Positions 24,868 to 33,663 of a DNA stretch of 64,000 bases are shown one piece after another (position 1 is the first letter of the stretch; every line of letters begins with the position of its first letter). The notes below the pieces were generated by a model that worked only from the letters and a program-made list of their open reading frames with translations, was not told the DNA's origin and ran no database searches. The position numbers and the translations under genes were made by a program. Source of the stretch: Ruegeria marina (GTDB lineage Bacteria > Pseudomonadota > Alphaproteobacteria > Rhodobacterales > Rhodobacteraceae); contig NZ_FMZV01000019.1 of NCBI RefSeq assembly GCF_900101475.1, positions 25,593 to 89,592 of the forward strand, given 5' to 3'.

Positions 24868-26376
24868 ATGGCCGAAGAACAGAAGCAGGGCGCCGCGGGC
24901 GCAGCAGAAGCCGAAGCACTTGATCTTGGCGAGTTCAGCGACCTTCTGGAGAAGGATTTCCGCGTAAAGGACAGCGAAGGGGAAAAGATCAAGTCGCTGG
25001 TCCAGAACCTGGCGCTGGCTGCCAAGGAGCGGTCCGGAACGGCGACGATCTCGGGAAATGCGGTCAAGTCCATAAAGTCGCTGATCTCGGGTATCGATAG
25101 CCTGCTCAGCACCCAGATGAACGAGATCCTGCACTCCGAGGAAGTGCGCCAGATGGAAGGTACCTGGCGGGGGCTTCACTATCTGGTCAACAACACGGAA
25201 ACCGACCAGAAACTCAAGATACGGGTTCTGAACATCAAGAAAGAGGATCTGGCGGACCATCTGGAAGATTACGAAGGCCAGATGTGGGATCAGTCACCGA
25301 TCTTCAAGAAGGTCTACAGCGACGAATACTCGATGTTCGGCGGAGAGCCTTTCGGAGCAATCGTCGGAGCCTACGAGTTCAGCCACAAACCCAAGGACGT
25401 GGGTCTGTTGCGCAACTTGTCCGGCATCTGCGCTTCGGCCCACGCGCCTTTTATCGCGGCGGCCGCGCCACAACTGTTCCGGATGGAAAGCTGGCAGGAA
25501 TTGCCCAACCCGCAGGATCTGGAGCAGATCGTGTCGAGTCCGGACTATGCCAGCTGGCAATCCCTGCGGGAAAGCGAGGATGCGCGTTATATCGGTCTGA
25601 CCATGCCACGGGTTCTGGCACGTCTTCCCTACGGGGCTGACACGGTGCCGGTAAAAGGTTTCGATTTCGAGGAAGAGATCGACGGCAAGCACGACCACTA
25701 TGTGTGGATGAACGCGGCCTTTGCCATGGGTGTGAACATCAACCGCAGCCACAAGCTCTATGGCTGGGGCACCCAGATCCGCGGGGTTGAATCCGGTGGA
25801 ACGGTCACAAACCTGCCGGTCCATACCTTCCCAACGGATGACGGATCAGTGGCGATGAAATGCCCCACCGAGATCGCCATCGACGACCGGCGCGAGGCGG
25901 AGTTGGCCAAGCTGGGGATGATGCCGATCCTGCACCGCAAGAACACCGACGTTGCCGCGTTCATCGGGGCACATAGCCTCCAGGACGACGAGGCGCGGGC
26001 CGGCCGTCTGGTCGATCCGGACGCACAGGCCAACGAACGGCTTTCCGCAAACCTTCCATATCTGTTCCCGGTCAGCCGGTTCGCGCATTACCTCAAGGCG
26101 ATTGCGCGCGACAAGGTCGGGACATTCAAGGAGCGTTCGGACATGCAGGTCTGGCTCAGCGAGTGGATTAACCGCTATGTGCTGGCCAACCCTGCCATGG
26201 CCGACGACAAGGCCAAGGCCAAGCGCCCCCTCGCTGCGGCCGAGGTACAGGTGGACAGTGTCGAAGGACGCCCGGGATATTACAACGCTCGGTTCTTCCT
26301 GCGGCCCCATTACCAACTCGAAGGCATCAATGCGAGCCTGAGGCTGGTCTCGGAGCTGCCCTCCGTAAAAGGCTGA
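24868..26376 (+). CDS. tssC: T6SS contractile sheath large subunit TssC
   Basis: The ATG at 24868 follows GCGAGGA; an in-frame start at 24844 would overlap tssB and has no ribosome site. The 502-residue protein shows the conserved TssC core: 'EVRQMEGTWRGLHYLVNNTE', 'GEPFGAIVGAYEFSH' and 'FPVSRFAHYLKAI'. It interlocks with TssB to build the sheath that ClpV later disassembles. It is followed by hcp after a short spacer. Confidence 0.95.
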   Translation: MAEEQKQGAAGAAEAEALDLGEFSDLLEKDFRVKDSEGEKIKSLVQNLALAAKERSGTATISGNAVKSIKSLISGIDSLLSTQMNEILHSEEVRQMEGTWRGLHYLVNNTETDQKLKIRVLNIKKEDLADHLEDYEGQMWDQSPIFKKVYSDEYSMFGGEPFGAIVGAYEFSHKPKDVGLLRNLSGICASAHAPFIAAAAPQLFRMESWQELPNPQDLEQIVSSPDYASWQSLRESEDARYIGLTMPRVLARLPYGADTVPVKGFDFEEEIDGKHDHYVWMNAAFAMGVNINRSHKLYGWGTQIRGVESGGTVTNLPVHTFPTDDGSVAMKCPTEIAIDDRREAELAKLGMMPILHRKNTDVAAFIGAHSLQDDEARAGRLVDPDAQANERLSANLPYLFPVSRFAHYLKAIARDKVGTFKERSDMQVWLSEWINRYVLANPAMADDKAKAKRPLAAAEVQVDSVEGRPGYYNARFFLRPHYQLEGINASLRLVSELPSVKG

Positions 26377-26413
26377 TTTGTTAACTTCAACTTGAAAAAA
26401 GGGAGACTGAACC

Positions 26414-26899
26414 ATGCCGTTGACCGGTTATCTGAAAATCCCCGATATCGACGGGGAATCGCAACGCGCTGACCATGAAGAAGAGATCGATATTCACGAC
26501 ATCCAGTGGCTGATCGAGCAGGCCGCTGTTGCCCAGGTGGGTCGCGGTCGTTCGCAAGCGCGTGCACGTGTCGATGCGCTGAAGTTCCGCAAGATCTATG
26601 ATGCGTCGTCGCCGTATCTTGCATTGGCATGCATGCAGGCCAAATCGTTCGACGAAGTCGTGCTGACAGTGCGCAAGGATTCGGGCGAGGCGCATCTCGA
26701 CTATCTGACCATCACGATGACGAACGTCATCATCTCCAAGTATGAGGTACTTGGAAACAGTTCCGATGTTCATGACATGATCGAAGAAGAGGGTGGCCTT
26801 AACTTCGAGCAGGTCAAAATCAAGTATGTCGTGCAAGCCGACGATCACTCGGCGGGTGACGAGCACGAAGTCGAATACGACATCGCAAAAGGCGTCTGA
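26414..26899 (+). CDS. hcp: Hcp/TssD inner-tube protein
   Basis: A 161-residue Hcp1-type protein ('YLKIPDIDGESQRADHEEEIDI' interrupted only by normal variation; later 'SPYLALACMQAKSFDEVVL' and 'VIISKYEVLG'). Hexamers stack to form the tube expelled by the sheath. A strong AAAAAGGGAGA site precedes the ATG by a few bases and the 37-bp spacer from tssC is AT-rich, which fits high expression of this abundant component. Confidence 0.94.
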   Translation: MPLTGYLKIPDIDGESQRADHEEEIDIHDIQWLIEQAAVAQVGRGRSQARARVDALKFRKIYDASSPYLALACMQAKSFDEVVLTVRKDSGEAHLDYLTITMTNVIISKYEVLGNSSDVHDMIEEEGGLNFEQVKIKYVVQADDHSAGDEHEVEYDIAKGV

Positions 26900-26922
26900 T
26901 TTGAAGAAGCGGACGACGGCGC

Positions 26923-27645
26923 ATGGCTGAGGCCCACGACATAAGAACGTCACGGCACGAAGCAGTGCAGCCATCGCTCTGGGACCGGCTTGTTGACGAC
27001 CTGCCGGGGCTGGTTGCGGAAACTGATGGAATGCGCGTGGAACTCGCGCGCATTCTGGGCAACATGGAAGATGTGGATCGTATTGTTGCAGGTGGTCCCC
27101 GAGCCATTGAAAAGCGCACCGATCTACCCGAGAAGACCCGGCTTCTGCTGCATCATCTGCAGCAGAAGCTGGCGATTCGTGCACGGCTTGAAGACCGCGG
27201 TGTCGTCGTTTCCGCCGATGTGCTGCGCGAGGCGGTCCGTCGTGACATCGAGATGCTTTTCAACGTCGAACGACTGGAAGCAGACTTCCTGATGACCGAG
27301 CGCGAAGCCTTGTCTGTCGAAACCCCCGCAGCAAGGCTTGCCGGTTTTCCGGAAGTGCGGCGCAGCGTACTGAACTACGGAGTGCCGTCATTCGCAGGTC
27401 GAATGTCGGGAACCGATTTCGACAAGGACGAACTGGCCCGCGAGATCCGAGAGGTATTGCAGGTGTTCGAACCCCGCCTGCGCCGGGACAGTGTCAAGGT
27501 CAAGGTTCGTGTCGGCGACAAGACCGGGATGCGTATAGACGTGGATGGGGTGCTCTTGTTGTCGCCGGTGCCCGAGAGGTTACGCCTGTCGACAACCGTT
27601 GATCTGGATAATGGGCAGGCCCGCACCCAGCTTGAGGAAATCTGA
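26923..27645 (+). CDS. tssE: T6SS baseplate protein TssE (gp25-like), long form
   Basis: A 240-residue protein with the gp25-like features 'SLWDRLVDD' near the N-terminus, 'VRRDIEMLFNVER' and 'RRSVLNYGVPSFAGR' in the middle, and a C-terminal beta segment ('VKVKVRVGDKTGMRIDVDG'). TssE links the sheath to the baseplate. It is longer than the usual 140-180 residues; the extra part is mainly a helical insertion near residues 30-95. Its stop overlaps the tssF start. Confidence 0.88.
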   Translation: MAEAHDIRTSRHEAVQPSLWDRLVDDLPGLVAETDGMRVELARILGNMEDVDRIVAGGPRAIEKRTDLPEKTRLLLHHLQQKLAIRARLEDRGVVVSADVLREAVRRDIEMLFNVERLEADFLMTEREALSVETPAARLAGFPEVRRSVLNYGVPSFAGRMSGTDFDKDELAREIREVLQVFEPRLRRDSVKVKVRVGDKTGMRIDVDGVLLLSPVPERLRLSTTVDLDNGQARTQLEEI

Positions 27646-29525
27646 TGGATCAAACCTTTCTGGAATATTACGAGGAAGAATTGATCCAGCTCAGGGCATT
27701 GGCCCAGGAGTTTTCCGCGCTGCACCCGAATGTGGCGCGCAACCTGTCGCTGGACAGTGTTCCCTGTACCGATCCCTACGTCGAACGTCTTCTGGAAGGT
27801 GTCGCCTTCCTGGCTGCCCGGACAAGGCTCAAGGTCGATGGCGAGGCCAGCCGCTATGTGCGCAACCTGCTCGACATGCTTTATCCCGACCTTGCGGGGC
27901 CCGGCCCGGCCATGTCGATGGCCCAGCTGAAACCCGGTCCCCAGGTGGAAAGCATGACCGGTGGCCATCTGGTCAGACGGGGGACACGGCTGGTCGCCGG
28001 CCTGAAACAGGGTCTCAGCACACGAGCGGTCTATACCACGGCGCAGGACGTGCAACTTTGGCCGATCAAGTTGAAAACTGCCACCTATCTGCAAGATGTC
28101 GGCGCATTGACCGAGGCAGGTGTGCCTGAGCGTCTTGTCCGGGACGCCGCCGCGGGTATCCGGCTGGTCTTGGGACGGGCCGGGCCAGGAGCACTGGCCG
28201 ATTTGTCCCTGGACCAGATCGATCTGCATTTCGGCATGGCCTCACGCGGGTCCATGCTGTTCGATGCGATCTTCGGGTTTGGCGCCGCGGTTCTGTCACG
28301 GCCGGCCCGGCAAGGCGCTGCATTCGAGCATTGCGCGCCGCCCGCCATGGTGGGGCTCTCGGACAATCAGGCCTTGTTGCCGCGGGTGCGACCGGCCTTC
28401 GAAGGATATCGGCTGCTCAGGGAATACTTTCTCATGCCGGAAAGATTCCTTGGCGTCACTCTTGCGGGGCTTTCAACCAGTGTCCGTGCGGCTGGGGATG
28501 CAGATCTGGAACTGATCTTGTTGCTGCGTCAGCCATTCGACAATCTGCGCGATCTCGGTGCGGACGATTTCAGGCTGTTTGTCGCGCCTCTGGTCAATCT
28601 TTTCGAACACGAATGCAATCTGGTCGGGCTCGACAGGCATCGGTCAGGGCATATCGTACATGCCGACCGAACGCGGCCACGCGATTTCGAGATCTACCGG
28701 CTGCTGCGGGTCGAGAACGCTGATGTCAACGGCCCCGAGGCGGTCGTTCCGCCGCTCTTCTCATTCGAGGACAAGGCCGACAGCGGATTTGTCTACACGA
28801 CGGACCGACGCCCGCGCCGTCCCGGCGAGGACGAACTTCGCCGGGGTCAGACCCGAACCAGCTACACCGGAGACGACCTGTTCATCTCGGTGGCGCGTCC
28901 TGCCGGGGCGAAGCCGGGCGGGGCGCCGCCGAGCCGGCTGGATATCCGGGCCTTGTGCACGAACAGGGATCTTCCGATTCTGGACGACACGCCGGTCCTG
29001 ACCCTTGAGACCGGCGACCCGGTCGGTGGCGTCAACCTTCTCCAGCCCTTCCGGCGGCCGCGTCCCTCGCTGCGCAGTGCCCGCCCGGGTGGGCCGGGAG
29101 GCGAGGAGCGGATGAACGATCTGATCTGGAGGTGGATCGCGCAACTCAGTCTGGGTTTTGTCTCGCTGGCCGAAGACAACGCCGGAGCCGAACCATTGCG
29201 CGCCATGGTCGCGCTATACGCGGACCGCGGGGATCCGGCTTTGGCGCGGCACGGACGTTCGATTGCAGGGCTCGGGTCACGCCCATTGATCGAAAGATTG
29301 CAGGTGCCCGGACCGATCTGTTTTGGCAACGGCACCGAAATTACGCTCGACGTCGACGAAAGCCAGCTCTCCGGCGGGAGTGCCCTATTGCTTTCGGCCC
29401 TGTTGGCACAGGTGTTTACCCGCGCTGCGGCCACCAATTCATTTGTCCGGACGAAGACCCGGCTCATGCAACAACAGTTGGAGGTTACATGGCCCATGAA
29501 ACCGGGCGGCAGGGTTCTGATTTGA
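27645..29525 (+). CDS. tssF: T6SS baseplate protein TssF
   Basis: A 626-residue protein of the VasA/ImpG family, shown by the N-terminal 'FLEYYEEELIQLRALAQEFS', 'DPYVERLLEGVAFLAARTRL' and 'LLDMLYPDLAGP'. With TssG, TssE and TssK it builds the baseplate wedge. The length is typical. Its start overlaps the tssE stop, and its 3' end overlaps tssG by 37 nt. Confidence 0.95.
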   Translation: MDQTFLEYYEEELIQLRALAQEFSALHPNVARNLSLDSVPCTDPYVERLLEGVAFLAARTRLKVDGEASRYVRNLLDMLYPDLAGPGPAMSMAQLKPGPQVESMTGGHLVRRGTRLVAGLKQGLSTRAVYTTAQDVQLWPIKLKTATYLQDVGALTEAGVPERLVRDAAAGIRLVLGRAGPGALADLSLDQIDLHFGMASRGSMLFDAIFGFGAAVLSRPARQGAAFEHCAPPAMVGLSDNQALLPRVRPAFEGYRLLREYFLMPERFLGVTLAGLSTSVRAAGDADLELILLLRQPFDNLRDLGADDFRLFVAPLVNLFEHECNLVGLDRHRSGHIVHADRTRPRDFEIYRLLRVENADVNGPEAVVPPLFSFEDKADSGFVYTTDRRPRRPGEDELRRGQTRTSYTGDDLFISVARPAGAKPGGAPPSRLDIRALCTNRDLPILDDTPVLTLETGDPVGGVNLLQPFRRPRPSLRSARPGGPGGEERMNDLIWRWIAQLSLGFVSLAEDNAGAEPLRAMVALYADRGDPALARHGRSIAGLGSRPLIERLQVPGPICFGNGTEITLDVDESQLSGGSALLLSALLAQVFTRAAATNSFVRTKTRLMQQQLEVTWPMKPGGRVLI

Positions 29526-30535
29526 CAGAACATGCCGACAGCGTACTCCGCATGGACTTCTTTCAGTTGCTGAGGCTTCTGGAACGTGAAGGCGCACGGT
29601 TCGGGCGTGCGGGCGGTCCCGGTTCGGAACCTGCGCGTCTGGGTCAATCGCCACGACTGGTTTTCGCGGCCTCCGACGTTGCGGAGGTGAAGCGTGGTGT
29701 AGACGGTCGCCCGCCTGAGGTTGCGGTGAACGTCCTGGGGCTGATCGGCCCGGAGGGGCCGATGCCACTGCACATGACGCGCTGGATCATGGAGCGGATG
29801 TCCAACCGCTGGTTTGCCGGCGACACCTCGGGTGCGACCGCAGATACGTCGTTCCTGAATTTCATCAACATGATCCAACACCGGCACATAGCGCTTTACT
29901 GGCGGGCCTGGGCCGACGCGCGGGCCGATGTCCAGGTCGGTCACGCGGGCGGCGGCAGTGTCAGCGCGATGATGCGGGCGATGTCCGGGATCGGCCTGCC
30001 CGGCACGGCGAGCGGCGACCGACGGTTGGACAATGGCAAGTTGCGACAGGCAACCGCGCTGGTGCAACAGGTACAAAGCCCTGGCCGGTTGTCGGCTTTT
30101 CTTTCGACCGTGCTGGAATTGCCCGTGATCATTCGCGAGTTCACAGGTCATTGGATCACCCTTCCGTCGCATCTGCAGACCCGGCTGGGGCAGGCCCACG
30201 CGGGGCTCGGTCGCGGGGCGGTGGCCGGCGCACGGGTCTTCGACCGGCAGTCACGGGCGGAAATCCGGGTCGGGCCGCTTTCATTCGCGGATTTCAAGGC
30301 ATTTCTTGACGATAACGCTACATGGCAGAGATTGCGGCGCGCCGTGATCTTTGCCGAGGGCAAGGGCGTCGACTATGATCTGCGTTTGGTGTTGGCCCCC
30401 GGAGAAGTTCCGGCCGCGCGCCTGGGATCGGCGCGACTGGGGCGTACCGCGTGGCTGGCGCCGGATCTCTCTCGTGGCGCCGACGACATGTGTTTTGCGC
30501 GGATAACGGGCCCCGACCGGAGGGTTCGGTCATGA
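29489..30535 (+). CDS. tssG: T6SS baseplate protein TssG
   Basis: The ATG at 29489 follows TTGGAGGTTAC inside the end of tssF, giving 348 residues; a longer open frame upstream is only the shadow of tssF. Conserved features are 'FFQLLRLLE', 'VNVLGLIGPEGPMPLHMT' and a C-terminal 'GRTAWLAPDL'. It pairs with TssF in the baseplate wedge. The stop overlaps the tagH start by ATGA. Confidence 0.94.
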   Translation: MAHETGRQGSDLTEHADSVLRMDFFQLLRLLEREGARFGRAGGPGSEPARLGQSPRLVFAASDVAEVKRGVDGRPPEVAVNVLGLIGPEGPMPLHMTRWIMERMSNRWFAGDTSGATADTSFLNFINMIQHRHIALYWRAWADARADVQVGHAGGGSVSAMMRAMSGIGLPGTASGDRRLDNGKLRQATALVQQVQSPGRLSAFLSTVLELPVIIREFTGHWITLPSHLQTRLGQAHAGLGRGAVAGARVFDRQSRAEIRVGPLSFADFKAFLDDNATWQRLRRAVIFAEGKGVDYDLRLVLAPGEVPAARLGSARLGRTAWLAPDLSRGADDMCFARITGPDRRVRS

Positions 30536-31848
30536 TGCTGCGGCTGGTTCTCGAAAATGCACCGCGCCCACAGGGATTTACCGAGATTCCCTATTCGGGC
30601 GGACAGGTTGTCATCGGACGCAGCGACGAGGCGGACTGGCGGCTGGACGATCCGGACATGTTCGTGTCACGGCGGCACGCGATCCTCAGCGAGGAGGATG
30701 GCGCGGTAATGGTCACGGATGCATCAAGCGGCGGGCTGTTCGTCGACAATGCCGCCAATCCGCTCGGGGCGGGAAATTCCGTGCCTCTGGAACAGGGGAT
30801 GCGTCTGCGGCTGGGCGATTTCGTGTTCCGGGTCGAAACGTCGACCGAAGTGCCAGCAACCGAGGCGACAGGAAAAAAAGAAGATCCTTTCGCATTTGGG
30901 TCTGCCGAACCGATACCGGAGACCCCGCGCAGGCCAGAGACGCTGCCGGACCCGTTCGGCATGCGTCGCGAGGACCGGTCGCAGGTACGCAGCGCCCCTC
31001 CTGCAACCCCTCGTCCGTTCGGGCAGGAAGACCCGTTCGGGCTGGACTTGAGCCGCGCTTTCGAAGGCTCCAAGCCGGAACAGGATGTGCCTCCAGCCAG
31101 CGGCAGGCGAGGTGGATATTTCGACACGCCCGCGCCGCAGCCGGCGCGTGAAGCGACGCCTGCTCCGGAGAGCACGCCGGTCCGGTTTGATCCGCCTGCC
31201 GCGGCCGAGAACCCCGTTTCTGCGGTTCCGCCGCCGGAACCGCCTTCGGTTTCGGCGGGCGGGGCTGAATCCGAGGTTCTTCGGGCCGCCTTGTTCCGTG
31301 GCCTCGGCCTGCAGGCCGACAGGTTCGAAGCGGAAGACTTTGAAGCGGAAATGGAAGCGGTCGGCGCCCGGCTCCGCGAACTGGTGGACGGGCTGATGCT
31401 GTTGCTGCGGACGCGAGCGCAGGAAAAACAGAAGGTCAGGGTGGCTCAGACCCTGATTTCCAGTGCAGATGTCAACCCGCTGAAATTTCTGGCCTCGACA
31501 GACGAGGCGCTTGCGGCCCTGTTGCGTCCGCGCGGGGCTGGTTATTTGCCGCCCGATCGCGCCGTGGCCGAGGCATATGGCGATCTTGTCGATCACCAGT
31601 TGCGGACCTGGACAGCGCTGCAAACGGCACTAAGGCGGATGATCGACAAATTCGATCCCGAAGAAATTGAACGTGAGCTCGCGGAAACCGGTCTGTTGGA
31701 AAAGCTGATCGCCGGCGGACGCAGCGCCAAGATGTGGCAACTCTACCAGGAACGTTACCGCGAAATAGCGCGGGCTGCCGAAGAGCAGTTCCTGGGCGAG
31801 GTCGGGCATGATTTCAGGGAAGCATATGAAAACAATCGGAGGAACTGA
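30532..31848 (+). CDS. tagH: T6SS-associated FHA-domain protein TagH (Fha)
   Basis: A 438-residue protein. The N-terminal FHA domain (about 20-105) has 'VIGRSDEADWRLDD' and 'VSRRHA', the phosphothreonine-recognition core. A proline-rich linker runs from about 110 to 270, with repeated 'DPFG'-type motifs. The C-terminal ~165 residues form the TagH domain. In threonine-phosphorylation-controlled systems this protein is the PpkA substrate whose phosphorylation promotes assembly. The kinase, the phosphatase and TagF all occur in this cluster. The start overlaps tssG. Confidence 0.9.
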   Translation: MMLRLVLENAPRPQGFTEIPYSGGQVVIGRSDEADWRLDDPDMFVSRRHAILSEEDGAVMVTDASSGGLFVDNAANPLGAGNSVPLEQGMRLRLGDFVFRVETSTEVPATEATGKKEDPFAFGSAEPIPETPRRPETLPDPFGMRREDRSQVRSAPPATPRPFGQEDPFGLDLSRAFEGSKPEQDVPPASGRRGGYFDTPAPQPAREATPAPESTPVRFDPPAAAENPVSAVPPPEPPSVSAGGAESEVLRAALFRGLGLQADRFEAEDFEAEMEAVGARLRELVDGLMLLLRTRAQEKQKVRVAQTLISSADVNPLKFLASTDEALAALLRPRGAGYLPPDRAVAEAYGDLVDHQLRTWTALQTALRRMIDKFDPEEIERELAETGLLEKLIAGGRSAKMWQLYQERYREIARAAEEQFLGEVGHDFREAYENNRRN

Positions 31849-31849
31849 C

Positions 31850-32302
31850 ATGTCTTTTGCACGCAGAGAATTCGTGATCCTGGGCGGAGTGACCGCCGTT
31901 GCCGGGCTTTCGGGATGTTTGGGGCCTTCGGCTGCCAACCTGACGGTCAAGGCTGTCGGGACGCCCGGCATGAATCCGGGGCCGGATGGCGCTGATCGCC
32001 CGCTGACGCTGACCATTGTCCAGATGACCGGGACGGGCGCGTTTGACAGCGCGGACTACTTCGCCCTGCAAAACCCCGCCGCCGCACTGGGCACGGATTT
32101 CGTGCGGGCCGACCAGATCATCGTGTCGGGCGCCACTCCGGTGACCAAGGTCATTTCGGTCCAGCCGGGCGTCGCGGCGGTCGGGGTGGTCGCGGGCTTC
32201 CGGTCGCCCGCCGGCAAGAACTTTCGCAGTCGGGTTCCCGCACCAAAAAGCAGCGGGGGCCTTACAGTGACTGTCGGAGCGGGCGGTATTTCGGTAGCCT
32301 GA
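31850..32302 (+). CDS. tssJ: T6SS outer-membrane lipoprotein TssJ, with twin-arginine-like signal
   Basis: The ATG at 31850 follows CGGAGGAAC. The 150-residue product has a lipobox 'GLSGC' with Cys23 as the lipidation site. The n-region 'FARREFVILGG' contains a twin arginine followed by x-F and hydrophobic residues, which resembles a Tat signal rather than a plain Sec lipoprotein signal. The mature part is a TssJ-like beta sandwich. TssJ anchors the TssL-TssM complex to the outer membrane. It is preceded by tagH and followed by tssK. Confidence 0.86.
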   Translation: MSFARREFVILGGVTAVAGLSGCLGPSAANLTVKAVGTPGMNPGPDGADRPLTLTIVQMTGTGAFDSADYFALQNPAAALGTDFVRADQIIVSGATPVTKVISVQPGVAAVGVVAGFRSPAGKNFRSRVPAPKSSGGLTVTVGAGGISVA

Positions 32303-32324
32303 AGAAAAGAAGGGAACGGCAGGC

Positions 32325-33659
32325 ATGTCGAATACGAACAGGGTTGTCTGGTCCGAGGGCTTGTTTCTCAGGACACAGCATTTCCAGCAGCAGGACCGCC
32401 ACAGCGAATGGCTGGTTCGCGCGGCGCTCGGGGCGATGCCACGGCAAAGCTTCGGCTTCACGCGGCTGGAACTCGACCAGGCGGCACTGGAGGCCGGGCT
32501 GATCAGCATCTCGTCGGCGCAGGGTGTGTTTCCGGACGGAACCGTGTTTTCATTGCCTGACTCCACGGCAGACGTCACCCCTGTCCGGGTGGCGGCAGGC
32601 ATGAAGCCGGGACTCGTATCGCTTGCCATACCGGCAGAACGGGCGGGAGCCGCGCAAATCGACCCTTCGCACGCGGACCCCTCCGGCGCACGCTATCGCG
32701 GTGAAATCGCAGAGGTACGCGATGTGATCCGCGACGGCGCCGACCCGGCCGAGATCGAAACCGCCCGCCTCGCGCCCCGGCTTCTGCGACCGGATGAGGA
32801 CGGCAAAGGCTACACCGTCTTGCCCATAGCACGGCTGGAAGGTCTGGGGGCGGACGGCGGTGTGGCACTGGTGCCCGGTTTTCTGCCGCCGGCTCTCAGG
32901 TTGTCGGCAGTTGCCTGGTACGGTGATTTTCTCCGCGAATTACTGACAGGCCTGGACCGGATTGCCGAAGCGCATGCCTCTATGGTGATCGGAGGGGCAG
33001 GGGCTTCGATGGAAAACCTGCTTATCCTCGAACTGGCGAATGCCGCGCGTCCCAGGGTGGCGCATCTTTTGAAGCAGAACGATTGCCATCCGTCCGAACT
33101 CTATGCCGAGTTGGCGGGCTTGGCGGGGCGGATGTCCACCTATGGGGCCTCGGCGCGCCGCATGGCGGTGCTGCCGGACTATGATCATGCTGATCCGCAA
33201 CCGGCCTTTGACGAACTGGCCAACACGCTGCGGTCGCTTGTCCTGTCGCTTCGACATGTCGAACCCAAGACCCGCGCGCTGCGGGTTTCGCGCCATTCCG
33301 ACAACATCTGGACGGTCCGGATCGACAACCCCGAGATCCTGAATTCCTCCCGAATTGTCTTGCGGATCGGGGGTGACATGTCCGAGGCCATGTTGCGCAA
33401 GATCTTTGTCGATCAGGCCACGGTTGGTGCGGCTGACGAGTTCGACGCGCTCTGGAAATCGCGATTGCCGGGGATTGCGTTGAAACCGCTCCATTCGCAA
33501 CCCCGAGAAATCCCGTATGATGGCGAACGCCTCTGCCTCGAACTGGATCGCAGCTCCGAACACTGGGCGGCGCTGCGCGATGCCCCGGGGTTCGTACTGG
33601 GTGTTGCGGGAAAACTCGACCGCGAACCCGAGATAGACTGCTATGCCGTGACACGGTGA
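32325..33659 (+). CDS. tssK: T6SS baseplate protein TssK
   Basis: A 444-residue protein with the conserved TssK opening 'RVVWSEGLFLRTQHFQQQDR' and later 'FDELANTLRSLV'. TssK trimers connect the baseplate to the TssL/TssM membrane complex and share ancestry with phage receptor-binding proteins. It begins a few bases after a GAAGGGAACGG site and ends 4 nt before tssL. Confidence 0.95.
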   Translation: MSNTNRVVWSEGLFLRTQHFQQQDRHSEWLVRAALGAMPRQSFGFTRLELDQAALEAGLISISSAQGVFPDGTVFSLPDSTADVTPVRVAAGMKPGLVSLAIPAERAGAAQIDPSHADPSGARYRGEIAEVRDVIRDGADPAEIETARLAPRLLRPDEDGKGYTVLPIARLEGLGADGGVALVPGFLPPALRLSAVAWYGDFLRELLTGLDRIAEAHASMVIGGAGASMENLLILELANAARPRVAHLLKQNDCHPSELYAELAGLAGRMSTYGASARRMAVLPDYDHADPQPAFDELANTLRSLVLSLRHVEPKTRALRVSRHSDNIWTVRIDNPEILNSSRIVLRIGGDMSEAMLRKIFVDQATVGAADEFDALWKSRLPGIALKPLHSQPREIPYDGERLCLELDRSSEHWAALRDAPGFVLGVAGKLDREPEIDCYAVTR

Positions 33660-33663
33660 GACC

